A program made the position numbers and the translations under genes. This document shows, piece by piece, positions 1-13,600 of a stretch of 64,000 bases of DNA. Within the stretch, counting starts at the first letter, position 1; every line of letters begins with the position of its first letter. The notes below the pieces were generated by a model. It was not told where the DNA came from and searched no databases. It saw only the letters and a program-made list of their open reading frames with translations. This DNA is from Owenia fusiformis (lineage: Eukaryota > Annelida > Polychaeta > Sabellida > Oweniidae). The stretch is from positions 126,001 through 190,000 of the forward strand of contig CAIIXF020000568.1 in NCBI GenBank assembly GCA_903813345.2, read 5' to 3'.

Positions 1-3000
1 CTTATGCAATTTGCGCTCTTGACGAATTGTTAATTTTAAGACCAGTCGTACGTAACACTGGTACATGCAATTCCTTTGCAATTTTGTGAGAGGTTTAAGT
101 ATATATTTTGGAGTCTGCTCTTGAATGGATTTAATGAATGATGTTCCCGTTCGTGATATATTTTATATCTAATTCGTCTCAAATCTATGATGCAGTTTGT
201 GCTCTGGAGGAAATGTCAATATTCGGACCAGTCGTACGTAACGCTGGTGGCAGCATGATATTTGTTATTTAGTGAGATGTTTCAGGATACATTTCTACAT
301 TTGACCTACCGAGGAGTTGTTGATTGGTCATTCTATTCGTGAGATATTGAGTATCAAGTTTGTCATACAAGTCTGATTTACTTTGGGCTATGTACGGAAT
401 GTCAATTTTCGGACCAACTGTACATCGCTCTGGTAACAGCGACTAGTTTAATATATTGTTAGACGTTTATGTATATATTTTTACGATTGCCAAAGGAGGG
501 ATGTATCGATTGACTTCTCTGTTAGGGGGATATATAATATCCAATTCGTCTTAAATCACTTATGCAATTTGCGCTCTTGACGAAATGTCAATTTTCCGAC
601 CAGTCGTACGTCACACTGTTACATGCCAGTCCTTTGCAATTTTGTGAGACGTTTAAGTATATATTTTGTAGTATGCTCTTGAATGGATTTATTGAATGAT
701 ATTCCCGTTCGTGATATATTTTATATCTAATTCGTCTTAAATCTATGATGCAGTTTGTGCTCTGGAGGAAATGTCAATTTTCGGACCAGTCGTACGTAAC
801 GCTGGTGGCACCATGATATTTGTTATTAAGTGAGATTTTTCATGATACATTTTTACATTTGGCCTACCGTGGACTTGTTGATTGGTCATTCTATTCGTGA
901 GATATTGAGTATCTAATTTGTCATACAAGTCTGATTTACTTTGGGCTATGTACGGAATGTCAATTTTCGGACCAGCTGTACATGGCACTGGTAGCAGCGA
1001 CTAGTTTGATAGATTGTGAAACGTTTATGTATATATTTTTACGTTTGCCAAAGAAGGGATGTATCGATTGACTTCTCTGTTAGGGGGATATATAATATCC
1101 AATTCGTCTTAAATCGCTTATGCAATTTGCTCTCTTGACGAAATGTCAATTTTCCGACCAGTAGTACGTCACACTGGTACATGCCAGTCCTTTGCAATTT
1201 TGTGAGACGTTTAAGTATATATTTTGGAGTATGTTCTTGAATGAATTTAATGAATGATGTTCCCGTTCGTGATATATTTTATATCTAATTCGTCTTAAAT
1301 CTATGATGCAGTTTGTGCTCTGGAGGAAATGTCAATTTTCACACCAGTCGTACGTAACGCTGTTGGCAGCATGATATTTGTTATTTAGGGATATGTTTCA
1401 GGATACATTTTTACATTTGCCCTACAGAGGACTTGTTGATTGGTCATTCTATACGTGAGATATTGAGTATCTAATTTGTCATACAAGTCCGATTTACTTT
1501 GGGCTATGTACGGAATGTCAATTTTTGGACCAGCTGTACATCGCACTGGTAGCAGCGACAAGTTTGATATATTGTGAGACGTTTTTGTATTTGTTATTTA
1601 GTGAGATGTTTCAGGATACAATTTTACATTTGCTCTACCGAGAACTTGTTGATTGGTCATTCTAAACGTGAGATATTGAGTATCTAATTTAATTTTCGGA
1701 CCAGCTGTACATCGCACTGGTAGCTGCGACAAGTTTGATATATTGTGAGACGTTTATGTATATATTTTTACGTTTGCCAAAGGAGGTATGTATCGATTGA
1801 ATTCTCTGTTAGGGGGATATATAATATCCAATTCGTCTAAAATCGCTTATGCAATTTGCGCTCTTGACGAAATGTCAATTTTCCGACCAGTCGTACGTCA
1901 CACTGGTACATGCCAGTCGTTTGCAATTTTGTGAGACGTTTATGTATATATTTTGGAGTATGCTCTTGAATGGATTTAATGAATGATGTTCACGTTCATG
2001 ATACACTTTATATCTAATTCGTCTTAAATCTATGATGCAGTTTGTGCTCTGGAGGAAATGTCAATTTTTGGACCAGTCGTACGTAATGCTTGTGGCAGCA
2101 TGGTATTTGTTATTTAGTGAGATGTTTCAGGATACAATTTTACATTTGCTCTACCGAGAACTTGTTGATTGGTCATTCTATACGTGAGATATTGAGTATC
2201 TAATTTGTCATACAAGTCCGATTTACTTTGGGCTATGTACGGAATGTCAATTTTCGGACCAGCTGTACATCGCACTGGTAGCAGCGACAAGTTTGATATA
2301 TTGTGAGACGTTTATGTATATATTTTTACGTTTGCCAAAGGAGGGATGTATCGATTGAATTCTCTGTTAGGGGGATATATAATATCCAATTCGTCTAAAA
2401 TCGCTTATGCAATTTGCTCTCTTGACGAAATGTCAATTTTCCGACCAGTCGTACGTCACACTGGTACATGCCAGTCCTTTGCAATTTTGTGAGACGTTTA
2501 AGTACATATTTTTGAGTATGCTCTTGAATGGATTTAATGAATGATGTTCCCGTTCGTGATATATTTTATATCTAATTCGTCTTAAATCTATGATGCAGTT
2601 TGTGCTCTGGAGGAAATGTCAATTTTCGGACCATTCGTACGTAACGCTGGTGGCAGCATGATATTTGTTATTTGGTGAGATGTTTCAGGATACATTTTTA
2701 CATTTGCCCTACCGAGGACTTGTTGATTGGTCATACTATTCGTGCGATATTGAGTATCTAAATTGTCATACAAGTCTGATTTACTTTGGGCTATGTACGG
2801 AATGTCATTTTTCGGACCAGCTGTACATCGCACTGGTAGCAGCGACTAGTTCGATATATTGTGAGACGTTTATGTATATATTTTTACGTTTGCCAAAGGA
2901 GGGATGTATCGATTGACTTCTCTGTTATGGGGATATATAATATCCAATTCGTCTTAAATCGCTTATGCAATTTGCGCTCTTGACGAAATGTCAATTTTCC

Positions 3001-6000
3001 GACCAGTCGTACGTCACACTAGTACATGCCAGTCCTTTACAATTTTGTGAGACGTTTAAGTATATATTTTGGAGTATGCTCTTGAATGGATTTAATGAAT
3101 GATGACGCCAATGTACCGATTGACTTCTCTGTTAGGGGGATATATAATATCCAATTCGTCTTAAATCGCTTATGCAAATTGCGCTCTTGACGAAATGTCA
3201 ATTTTCCGACGTCACACTGGTACATGCCAGTCCTTTGCAATTTTGTGAGACGTTTAAGTATATATTTTGGAGTATGCTCTTGAATGGATTTAATGAATGA
3301 TGTTCCCGTTCGTGATATATTTTATATGTAATTCGTCTTAAATCTATGATGCAGTTTGTGCTCTGGAGGAAATGTCAATTTTCGGACCAGTCGTGCGTAA
3401 CGCTGGTGGCAGCATGATATTTGTTATTTAGTGGGATGTTTCAAAATACATTTTTACATTTGCCCTACCGAGGACTTGTTGATTGGTCATTCTATTCGTG
3501 AGATATTGAGTATCTAATTTGTCATACAAGTCTGATTTACTTTGGGCTATGTACGGAATTTCAATTTTCGGACCAGCTGTACATCGCACTGGTAGCAGCG
3601 ACTAGTTTGATATATTGTGAGACGTTTATGTATATATTTTTACGTTTGCCAAAGGAGGGATGTATCGATTGACTTCTCTGTTAGGGGGATATATAATATC
3701 CAATTCGTCTTAAATCGCTTATGCAATTTGCGCTCTTGACGAAATGTCAATTTGCCGACCAGTCGTACGTCACACTGGTACATGTCAATCCTTTGCAATT
3801 TTGTGAGACGTTTAAGTATATATTTTGGAGTATGCTCTTGAATGGATTTAATGAATGATGTTCCCGTTCGTGATATATTTTATATCTAAATCGTCTTAAA
3901 TCTATGATGCAGTTTGTGCTCTGGAGGAAAAGTCAATTTTCGGACCAGTCGTACGTAACGCTGGTGGCAGCATGATATTTGTTATTTAGTGAGATGTTTC
4001 AGGATACAATTTTACATTTGCTCTACCGAGAACTTGTTGATTGGTCATTCTATACGTGAGATACGTACCAATGTACCGATTGACTTCTCTGTTAGGGGGA
4101 TATATAATATCCAATTCGTCTTAAATCGCTTATGCAAATTGCGCTCTTGACGAAATGTCAATTTTCGACGTCACACTGGTACATGCCAGTCCTTTGCAAT
4201 TTTGTGAGACGTTTAAGTATATATTTTGGAGTATGCTCTTGAATGGATTTAATGAATGATGTTCCCGTTCGTGATATATTTTATATGTAATTCGTCTTAA
4301 ATCTATGATGCAGTTTGTGCTCTGGAGGAAATGTCAATTTTCGGACCAGTCGTGCGTAACGCTGGTGGCAGCATGATATTTGTTATTTAGTGAGATGTTT
4401 CAAAATACATTTTTACATTTGCCCTACCGAGGACTTGTTGATTGGTCATTCTATTCGTGAGATATTGAGTATCTAATTTGTCATACAAGTCTGATTTACT
4501 TTGGGCTATGTACGGAATGTCAATTTTCGGACCAGCTGTACATCGCACTGGTAGCAGCGACTAGTTTGATATATTGTGAGACGTTTATGTATATATTTTT
4601 ACGTTTGCCAAAGGAGGGATGTATCGATTGACTTCTCTGTTAGGGGGATATATAATATCCAATTCGTCTTAAATCGCTTATGCAATTTGCGCTCTTGACG
4701 AAATGTCAATTTGCCGACCAGTCGTACGTCACACTGGTACATGTCAATCCTTTGCAATTTTGTGAGACGTTTAAGTATATATTTTGGAGTATGCTCTTGA
4801 ATGGATTTAATGAATGATGTTCCCGTTCGTGATATATTTTATATCTAAATCGTCTTAAATCTATGATGCAGTTTGTGCTCTGGAGGAAAAGTCAATTTTC
4901 GGACCAGTCGTACGTAACGCTGGTGGCAGCATGATATTTGTTATTTAGTGAGATGTTTTAAGATACACTTTTACATTTGCCCTACTGAGGACTTGTTGAT
5001 TGATCATTCTATTCGTGAGATATTGAGTATCTAATTTGTCATTCAAGTCTGATTTACTTTGGGCTATGTACGGAATGTCAATTTTCGGACCAGCTGAACA
5101 TCGCACTGGTAGCAACGACTAGTTTGATATATTTTGAGAGGTTTATGTATATATTTTTACGTTTGCCAAAGGAGGGATGTATCGATTGACTTCTCTGTTA
5201 GGGGGATATATAATATCCAATTCGTCTTAAATCGCTTATGCAATTTGCGCTCTTGACGAAATGTCAATTTCCGACGAGTCCTATGTCACACTGGTACATG
5301 CCAGTCGTTTGCAATTCTGTGAGACGTTTAAGTATATATTTTGGAGTATGCTCTTGAATGGATTTAATGAATGATGTTCACGTTCATGATATATTTTATA
5401 TCTAATTCGTCTTAAATCTATGATGCAGTTTGTGCTCTGGAGGAAATGTCAATTTTCGGACCAGTCGTACGTAATGCTTGTGGCAGCATGGTATTTGTTA
5501 TTTAGTGAGATATTTCAGGATACAATTTTACATTTGCTCTACCGAGAACTTGTTGATTGGTCATTCTATACGTGAGATATTGAGTATCTAATTTAATTTT
5601 CGGACCAGCTGTACATCGCACTGGTAGCAGCGACAAGGTTGATATATTGTGAGACGTTTATGTATATATTTTTACGTTTGCCAAAGGAGGGATGTATCGA
5701 TTGACTTCTCTGTTAGGGGGATATATAATATCCAATTCGTCTTAAATCGCTTATGAAATTTGCGCTCTTGACGAAATGTCAATTTGCCGACCAGTCGTAC
5801 GTCACACTGGTACATGTCAGTCCTTTGCAATTTTGTGAGACGTTTAAGTATATATTTTGGAGTATGCTCTTGAATGTATTTAATGAATGATGTTCCCGTT
5901 CCTGATATATTTTATATCTAAATCGTCTTAAATCTATGATGCAGTTTGTGCTCTGGAGGAAAAGTCAATTTTCGGACCAGTCGTACGTAACGCTGGTGGC

Positions 6001-8747
6001 AGCATGATATTTGTTATTTAGTGAGATGTTTTAGGATACACTTTTACATTTGCCCTACTGAGGACTTGTTGATTGATCATTCTATTCGTGAGATATTGAG
6101 TATCTAATTTGTCATTCAAGTCTGATTTACTTTGGGCTATGTACGGAATGTCAATTTTCGGACCAGCTGAACATCGCACTGGTAGCAACGACTAGTTTGA
6201 TATATTTTGAGAGGTTTATGTATATATTTTTACGTTTGCCAAAGGAGGGATGTATCGATTGACTTCTCTGTTAGGGGGATATATAATATCCAATTCGTCT
6301 TAAATCGCTTATGAAATTTGCGCTCTTGACGAAATGTCAATTTGCCGACCAGTCGTACGTCACACTGGTACATGTCAGTCCTTTGCAATTTTGTGAGACG
6401 TTTAAGTATATATTTTGGAGTATGCTCTTGAATGGATTTAATGAATGATGTTCCCGTTCGTGATATATTTTATATCTAATTTGTCTTAAATCTATGATGC
6501 AGTTTGTGCTCTGGAGGAAATGTCAATTTTCGGACCAGTCGTACGTAACGCTGGTGGCAGCATGGTATTTGTTATTTAGTGAGATGTTTCAGGATACATT
6601 TTTACATTTGCCCTACCGAGGACTTGTTGATTGGTCATTCTATTCGTGAGATATTGAGTATCTAATTTGTCATACAAGTCTGATTCACTTTGGGCTATGT
6701 ACGGAATGTCAATTTTCGGACCAGCTGTACATCGCACTGGTAGCAGCGACTAGTTTGATATATTGTGAGACGTTTATGTATATATTTTTACGTTTGCCAA
6801 AGGAGGGATGTATCGATTGACTTCTCTGTTAGGGGGATATATAATATCCAGTTCGTCTTAAATCGCTTATGCAATTTGCGCTCTTGACGAAATGTCAATT
6901 TTCCGACCAGTCGTACGTCACACTGATACATGTCAGTCCTTTGCAATTTTGTGAGACGTTTAAGTATATATTTTGGAGTATGCTCTTGAATGGATTTAAT
7001 GAATGATGTTCCCGTTCGTGATATATTTTATTTCTAAATCGTCTTAAATCCATGATGCAGTTTGTGCTTTGGAGGAAAAGTCAATTTTCGGACCAGTCGT
7101 ACGTAACGCTGGTGGCAGCATGATATTTGTTATTTAGTGAGATGTTTTAGGATACACTTTTACATTTGCCCTACTGAGGACTTGTTGATTGATCATTCTA
7201 TTCGTGAGATATTGAGTATCTAATTTGTCATTCAAGTCTGATTTACTTTGGGCTATGTACGGAATGTCAATTTTCGGACCAGCTGAACATCGCACTGGTA
7301 GCAACGACTAGTTTGATATATTTTGAGAGGTTTATGTATATATTTTTATGTTTGCCAAAGGAGGGATGTATCGATTGACTTCTCTGTTAGGGGGATATAT
7401 AATAAATTTGCGCTCTTGACGAAATGTCAATTTTGTGAGACGTTTAAGTATATATTTTGGAGTATGCTCTTGAATAAATTTAATGAATGATGTTCCCGTT
7501 CGTGATATATTTTATATCTAAATCGTCTTAAATCTATGATGCAGTTTGTGCTCTGGAGGAAATGTCAATTTTCGGATCAGTCGTACGTAACGCTGGTGGC
7601 AGCATGATATTTGTTATTTAGTGAGATGTTTCAGGATACATTTTTACATTTGCCCTACCGAGGACTTGTTGATTGGTCATTCTAATCGTGAGATATTGAG
7701 TATCTAATTTGTTATACAAGTCTGATTGACTTTGGGCTATGTACGGAATGTCAATTTTCGGACCAGCTGTACATCGCACTGGTAGCAGCGACTAGTTTGA
7801 TATATTGTGAGACGTTTATGTATATATTTTTACGTTTGCCAAAGGAGGGAAGTATCGATTGACTTCTCTGTTAGGGGGATATATAATATCCAATTGATCT
7901 AAAATCGCTTATGCAATTTGCGCTCTTGACGAAATGTCAATTTTCCGACCAGTCGTACGTCACACTGCCACATGCCAGTCCTTTGCAATTTTGTGAGACG
8001 TTTAAGTATATATTTTGGAGTATGCTCTTGAATGGATTTAATGAATGATGTTCCCGTTCGTGATATATTTTATATCTAATTCGTCTTAAATCTATGATGC
8101 AGTTTGTGCTCTGGAAAAAATGTCAATTTTCGGACCAGTCGTACGTAACGCTGGTAGCAGCAATATATTTGTTATTTAGTGAGATGTTTAGGATACATTT
8201 TTACATTTGCCCTACCGAGGACTTGTTAATTGGTCATTCTATTCATGAGATATTGAGTATCTAAGTTGTCATACAAGTCTGATTTACTTTGGGCTATGTA
8301 CGGAATGTCAATTTTCGGACCAGCTGTACTTCGCACTGGTAGCAGCGACTAGTTTGATATATTGTGAGACGTTTATGTATATATTTTTACGTTTGCCAAA
8401 GGAGGGATGTATCGATTGACTTCTCTGTTAGGGGGATATATAATATCCAGTTCGTCTTAAATCGCCTATGCAATTTGCGCTCTTGACGAAATGTCAATTT
8501 TCCGAGCAGTCGTACGTCACACTGGTACATGCCAGTCCTTTGCAATTTTGTGAGACGTTTAAGTATATATTTTGGAGTATGCTCTTGAATGGATTTAATG
8601 AATGATGTTCCCGTTCGTGATATATTTTATATCTAATTCGTCTTAAATCTATGATGCAGTTTGTGCTCTGGAGGAAATGTCAATTTTCGGACCAGTCGTA
8701 CGTATCGCTGGTGGCAGCATGATATTTGTTATTTAGTGAGATGTTTC
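1..8747 (+). repeat. Higher-order satellite array (3 x 186 bp = 558 bp unit)
   Basis: Tandem array of three alternating monomers of about 186 bp. The monomers are told apart by the segment after the shared GACCAG: type A has GTCGTACGTAACGCTGG, type B has CTGTACATCGCACTGG, type C has GTCGTACGTCACACTGG. The CCAG of successive monomers falls at 786, 972, 1158 and 1344, so spacing is 186 bp and the A-B-C unit is 558 bp. About 15 units are present, very similar to each other, with a few truncated units (near 1580-1690, 3110, 4065 and 7404). All monomers share TGTCAATTTTC before GACCAG and GAGACGTTTA/TATATTTT inside. No long reading frame persists; short frames here are accidental. Near-nucleosomal monomer size and higher-order structure are typical of centromeric or pericentromeric satellites, which is an inference. 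Confidence 0.95.
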
Positions 8748-9554
8748 AATTTGTCTTAAAAGAAAACGTAGAAAAATACACTGAAACGTCTCACAAATCA
8801 ACAAAGGACAAGCTAGTACCAGCGTAAAGAACAACTGGTCAGAAAACATTTCGTCCAGAGCGGAATGTAAATCAGAGCTTTCTTAAAAAGTCCATGGAAG
8901 AGAAAATGCAAAAAAGTATATCCTTACACGTTGCACAAATAAGCAAACATCATGCTCCTACCAGCATGACGTAAGACCGATCCGAACATTGACATTTCGT
9001 CTAGTAGAGCGCAATGTAAATCAGAGCTTTGCGACAAATCATACAAATGAGATACTCTATATCTCATTAATATAATGACCAATCAACAAGTCCTGGGTAG
9101 GGCAAATGTGAAAATGTATCCTTAAACATCTCACTAATTGTCAAATATCCTGCTACGACTAGCGTTACGTACGACTGGTCCGAAAATTGACATTTCTTCT
9201 AGAGCGTTGAAGACAAATGAGATATTAAATATATCACGAATGGGAACTTCAGTCATTAAATCTTTCGAAGAGCAAACGTAGCAACATATACTGAAACGTC
9301 TCACAAATCAGCAAAGGACGAGCTGGTATCAGCGTGATGTACAACTAGTCAGAAAGTTGACATTTTGTCTTGAGCCCGAGGTCCGAGAATGACCATACAA
9401 CAAATCCCTGGTAGAGCAAATGCAAAAATATATTCTTACACGTTGCTTAACTAAGCAAACATTATGCTCCTACCAGCGTGACGTAAGACCGATCCGAATA
9501 TTGACATTTCGTCTACAGCGCAATGTAAATTAGAGCTTTGCGACAATTCCTATG
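8748..9554 (-). repeat. Diverged satellite monomers, inverted orientation
   Basis: The same monomer family as 1-8747 but reverse-complemented: CTGGTCCGAAAATTGACATTT and ACGTCTCAC appear in the order expected of the minus strand. Orientation switches at about 8747, where a truncated forward monomer (GAGATGTTTCA) runs straight into an inverted one. Monomers here differ clearly from one another, unlike the upstream array. The array is interrupted at 9555 by an inserted element and resumes at 15428. Confidence 0.9.
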
Positions 9555-10297
9555 ACACGTCGCAAATAGTTCGCGCACGTATTGTTACACATTTTCGCTT
9601 TTTAACACACGACAGAATGTGACGTTTTTGAGAAAAATGTACACATTTGGAAATCCTTTCGTCCTCTACATTTGCCTCTATATCTCAAAATATATTAGAC
9701 GAATAAATCTGATATCGTATACATATTAACAATGGGAGAGGAGCATTATCAAACACGAATCAATTTATATTTTAGATGAAATAAATATTTGTGTTGCTAT
9801 GTTTGAAAATAGGTGAATGGCCTAAAATTGCCATATTTTAATGAATTTTGAAAACCTTTCGTCCTCCACCTTTCCACATACAACAGAAAACACATACGTT
9901 TACGAACAAAAACAACTCTTTATTAATAAACTAGAGTTTATGAGCAAAATAATCATGTATGATTTATTTAGAATTGGTCTCGTAATTTTTGTTTAATGTA
10001 TACCTGAAAAGTTGAAGGTAACAAAAAATGAGCAAAAAAGGTCGCTGTCGACAGATTCTATTTTTCAAACTTTATGACGTCACAATAAGGGACGCTTACT
10101 AGAATCCAGTCTTTGAAATAGCACTTCCATCTACCTCTATCAAGACCAAAAGAAAGTATCATAGTCAAATATTGTTTGAGTTATGAGCGTTTAACGATGA
10201 AAAATTATTCAAAATGTAACGTGTCGACAGCGGATATTTGCCAGATTTTTGGTTAAAAAACTCTTTTTTAAAAAGGAACGCGCAAGAATTGTAAAAG

Positions 10298-10302
10298 GAA
10301 TG
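10298..10302. repeat. Target-site duplication GAATG, left copy
   Basis: GAATG directly precedes the 5' LTR. The matching copy is at 15282-15286, directly after the 3' LTR. Confidence 0.93.
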
Positions 10303-10457
10303 TGTAAAGGTTTTATGCTACCTGTTCTAGTTTCACTTTCACTATTGCATGTGGAACTGGCGCATGCGCCTGTCAATAAAGATGAGTTAACTTCCGCCCA
10401 AAAGTATCTCGTTTTGTATTTCTTAACTCCCTGTATTTATCAGCGAAATACATGACA
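10303..10457 (+). repeat. 5' LTR of the Gypsy element
   Basis: 155 bp, TG...CA ends, identical by eye to the 3' copy. It contains a 12-bp palindrome GGCGCATGCGCC at 10359-10370, whose core GCGCATGCGC is the established NRF1-type site, and an AATAAA polyadenylation signal at 10375-10380. Such a short LTR holds promoter and polyadenylation signals in little space. Confidence 0.96.
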
Positions 10458-10459
10458 AA

Positions 10460-10477
10460 TGGCGACGAGGACGGTGA
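10460..10477 (+). promoter_or_regulatory. Primer-binding site candidate
   Basis: TGGCGACGAGGACGGTGA begins two bases after the 5' LTR. The opening TGG is complementary to the CCA 3' end of a tRNA, as in most Gypsy elements. I cannot assign the tRNA without a comparison. Confidence 0.65.
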
Positions 10478-10686
10478 ATTAATGATATTTACTTCATCAT
10501 ATGAACATAAAGGACCTCGATGGTACCGGAAATCATGATTAGGACACTGTAACACGTTTGAATTTGGATATGAAAAGTTCGTAAAATATTTTTGACATTT
10601 TTATTTTTGAAGTGTCAAATAGACGAAATATCCAGTGTGTTGGATCTTGAACTATTATATATGAACTTATAAACACTACATCAGCA

Positions 10687-13600
10687 ATGGATCGTATATC
10701 TACGAATATAGAACACTTCGATGAAAACACGAACTGGACTACGTATGCTGAACGTCTTGAACTGTTCTTTGTGGCAGCTGATATTGAAGATGGTAAGAAA
10801 ATTGCCACAGCCTTGACAAAAATTGGCCCAAAAGCGTATGATGTTATCAAAGCCATCGCATACCCCAAGCTTCCTAAGGATTTGTCTTGGGAGGAAATAA
10901 AAAATGGACTGGAAGGACATTATAATCCAAGACCACTGTTGATAACACAGCGATTCCGATTTCACAAACGGGATCAGGGCTCGGGCGAATCAATAATGGA
11001 TTACGTTGCAGCAATCAAACATTTGGCAGATAGAGCTAAGTTTGGAACTTTTCTTGAAGAAGCGCTTCGTGATCGTTTTGTTTGCGGCATAAGTGAGAGA
11101 TCCACACAAAATAAGTTACTTACGGAAAAAGATTTAACATTTAAACGTGCAGTTGAATTGGCTATAGGGCTAGAAGCAGCCAAAAAGGATATTGCAGAAT
11201 TTCGTGACACAAAAGAGACAAATCCGTCAATTAGTGTACACAAAGTTGAGCCAATCACAGATAAAAAACCGGTTACAAAGAAATGCTTCCGCTGTAATGG
11301 ACGTAAACATTCCCCGGAGGAATGCTACTACAAAACCGCGACGTGCCATAAATGTAAAAAAAGTGGGCACTTAGCGAGAGCTTGTATGGGAAGCAAGAAG
11401 AAAAGCCATAGCGGAAAGCGACATGAAAAGGCGGTGAAGAATCTACGCGATAAAGCGGAGGAGAGCGAATCGGAATCAGATGAGGATGATTATGGAGTAT
11501 ATTATATAGGAATACACTCAGTTGGAGATCAATCTGTGGCCCCCATAGTGATAAATCCCCTTATATCACAAAAATGTGTCAAAATGGAATTAGATACAGG
11601 CAGTGGTCGTACTGTCATGTCTAATGATCAATTTCAGCAGTTATTTCCAAGTGTTACCCCAAAACCAACAAAAAAATCATTGGTTACCTACACAGGGGAA
11701 CCGCTTGACACCATAGGAATCGCCAATATGGATGTAACATATAATGGCAAGTCAGCGAGTCTTCCCCTGTATATTGTAAATCATAAGGCACCCGCCTTAT
11801 TTGGGAGAGATTGGATGGAAAAGCTTATTGGAAAGGATAAATGGGAAAATCAAGTGAAAATTCTCAGTGCATCTAATGCAGAAATCCCTGATAAAGCCCC
11901 AAAGCCCAGTGTATCTACCCATACTCCCCATACTGAGTCCCCCACATTAAAAACCCTCCTCAAAACACATGATAATCTATTTAAGGATGAATTAGGATGT
12001 ATGAAAGGTGTGAAAGCTCATATCCGTGTTGAATCCGGATCCACGCCTATATCTCTCAAACATAGAAATTTAGCATATAGTCTCAAACCCAAAGTGGAAA
12101 CGGAATTGGAACGTATGCAAAAGCAAGGGATTATAAGCCCAATAACCAAATCAGCATGGGCCACACCGATAGTGCCCATACCAAAGAAGGACAATACCGT
12201 GCGTATATGTGCTGACTTTAAAGTGACATTGAATAAGTGTTTGGATATGAGCGACAAATATCCAATGCCTACTATTCAAGATATCTATGCATCATTAGCT
12301 GGTGGTACTCGATTCTCCAAGATTGATTTATCGCATGCGTATATGCAGATTGAATTAGATGAGACGTCAAAACAGTACATGGTTATAAATACGCATAAGG
12401 GACTGTTCCAGTATAATCGTCTCAATTACGGATCGGCTGTTGCTCCGAGAATTTTCCAGCGAGCGATGGATCAGATGTTAAAAGGTCTCAAAGGAACACA
12501 GTGCTATCTCGATGACATTTTGATAACGGGAAAGAATGATAACGAACATTTAGAAAACTTAAAAGCAGTTCTGCAGCGCCTAGAGGAATCCGGAATACGG
12601 GTAAATCGTACCAAATGTGTATTCTTCGCCGAATCAGTGGAATATTTGGGCCACATTATCGACAGTGACGGACTGCATAAGAATCCGAAGAGAGTCGAGG
12701 CGATATTGAATGCTCCAGCTCCGAAGAACGTCTCCGAGCTGAGATCATTACTAGGCGGCATTAACTATTACGCAAAGTTTGTGCCCAATGTGAGCAGCGT
12801 GCTTCACCCGTTAAATGCATTGTTACAGAAAGACATTGAATTCAAATGGACTGTAAACTGTCAGAAGGCTTTAGACAAAGTAAAAGCCGCACTGTCACGA
12901 GATGAATGTTTGACGTATTATGATCCGAACAAGCCAGTTGTGTTTGCTTCAGATGCCAGTCCTAAGGGTATCGGAGCAGTTCTCTCACATATAATGGACG
13001 ATGGTACCGAACGACCCATATGGCATGTATCTCGATCATTGACTAAAGAAGAGCAGAACTATGCCCAGATAGAACGCGAAGCCTTGAGTATCGTATGGGG
13101 AATAAAGCGATTCTACCAATTCTTATATGGGCGTTCTTTTGAATTGATGACTGATTGTAAGCCATTGACATATATATTTCACCCCAACAAGGAAATTCCA
13201 GCCCTAGCAGCTGCCCGTATCCAGCGATGGGCAATATTCCTAATGGGATTTGATTACAAAATAACATATCGCAATACAAAGGATCATGGTAATGCAGATT
13301 GGCTATCCAGATTACCATTACCCAATGAGCAATCACCAAAGTGTTCTGCCTCAGTATTCAATATCACTCAATTGGATACCCTCCCTGTTTCCAGTGAGAC
13401 TATTGCAAAGGAAACAGCACGTGACCCCATATTATCCCAAGTATTAGGATACATTCAACATGGATGGAACACTTATACTAAAGATAATGATAACAGTGAG
13501 TTGAATATGTTCTTTCGTAAGCGAGATGAACTCACTGTTCAATCTCAGTGCATTATGTGGGGAATTCGTGTAGTAATACCAACTAAACTTCAAAAGCGGA

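Noticed and set aside
2665-2916. Frames of 60-83 codons in the satellite
   Set aside because: They appear only in those monomer copies where stops happen to be mutated; the array is non-coding.
1-8747. CENP-B box in the satellite
   Set aside because: TTCCCGTTCGTGATATATT in type C monomers looks suggestive but does not fit the CCCGnnTnnnnCGAA pattern.
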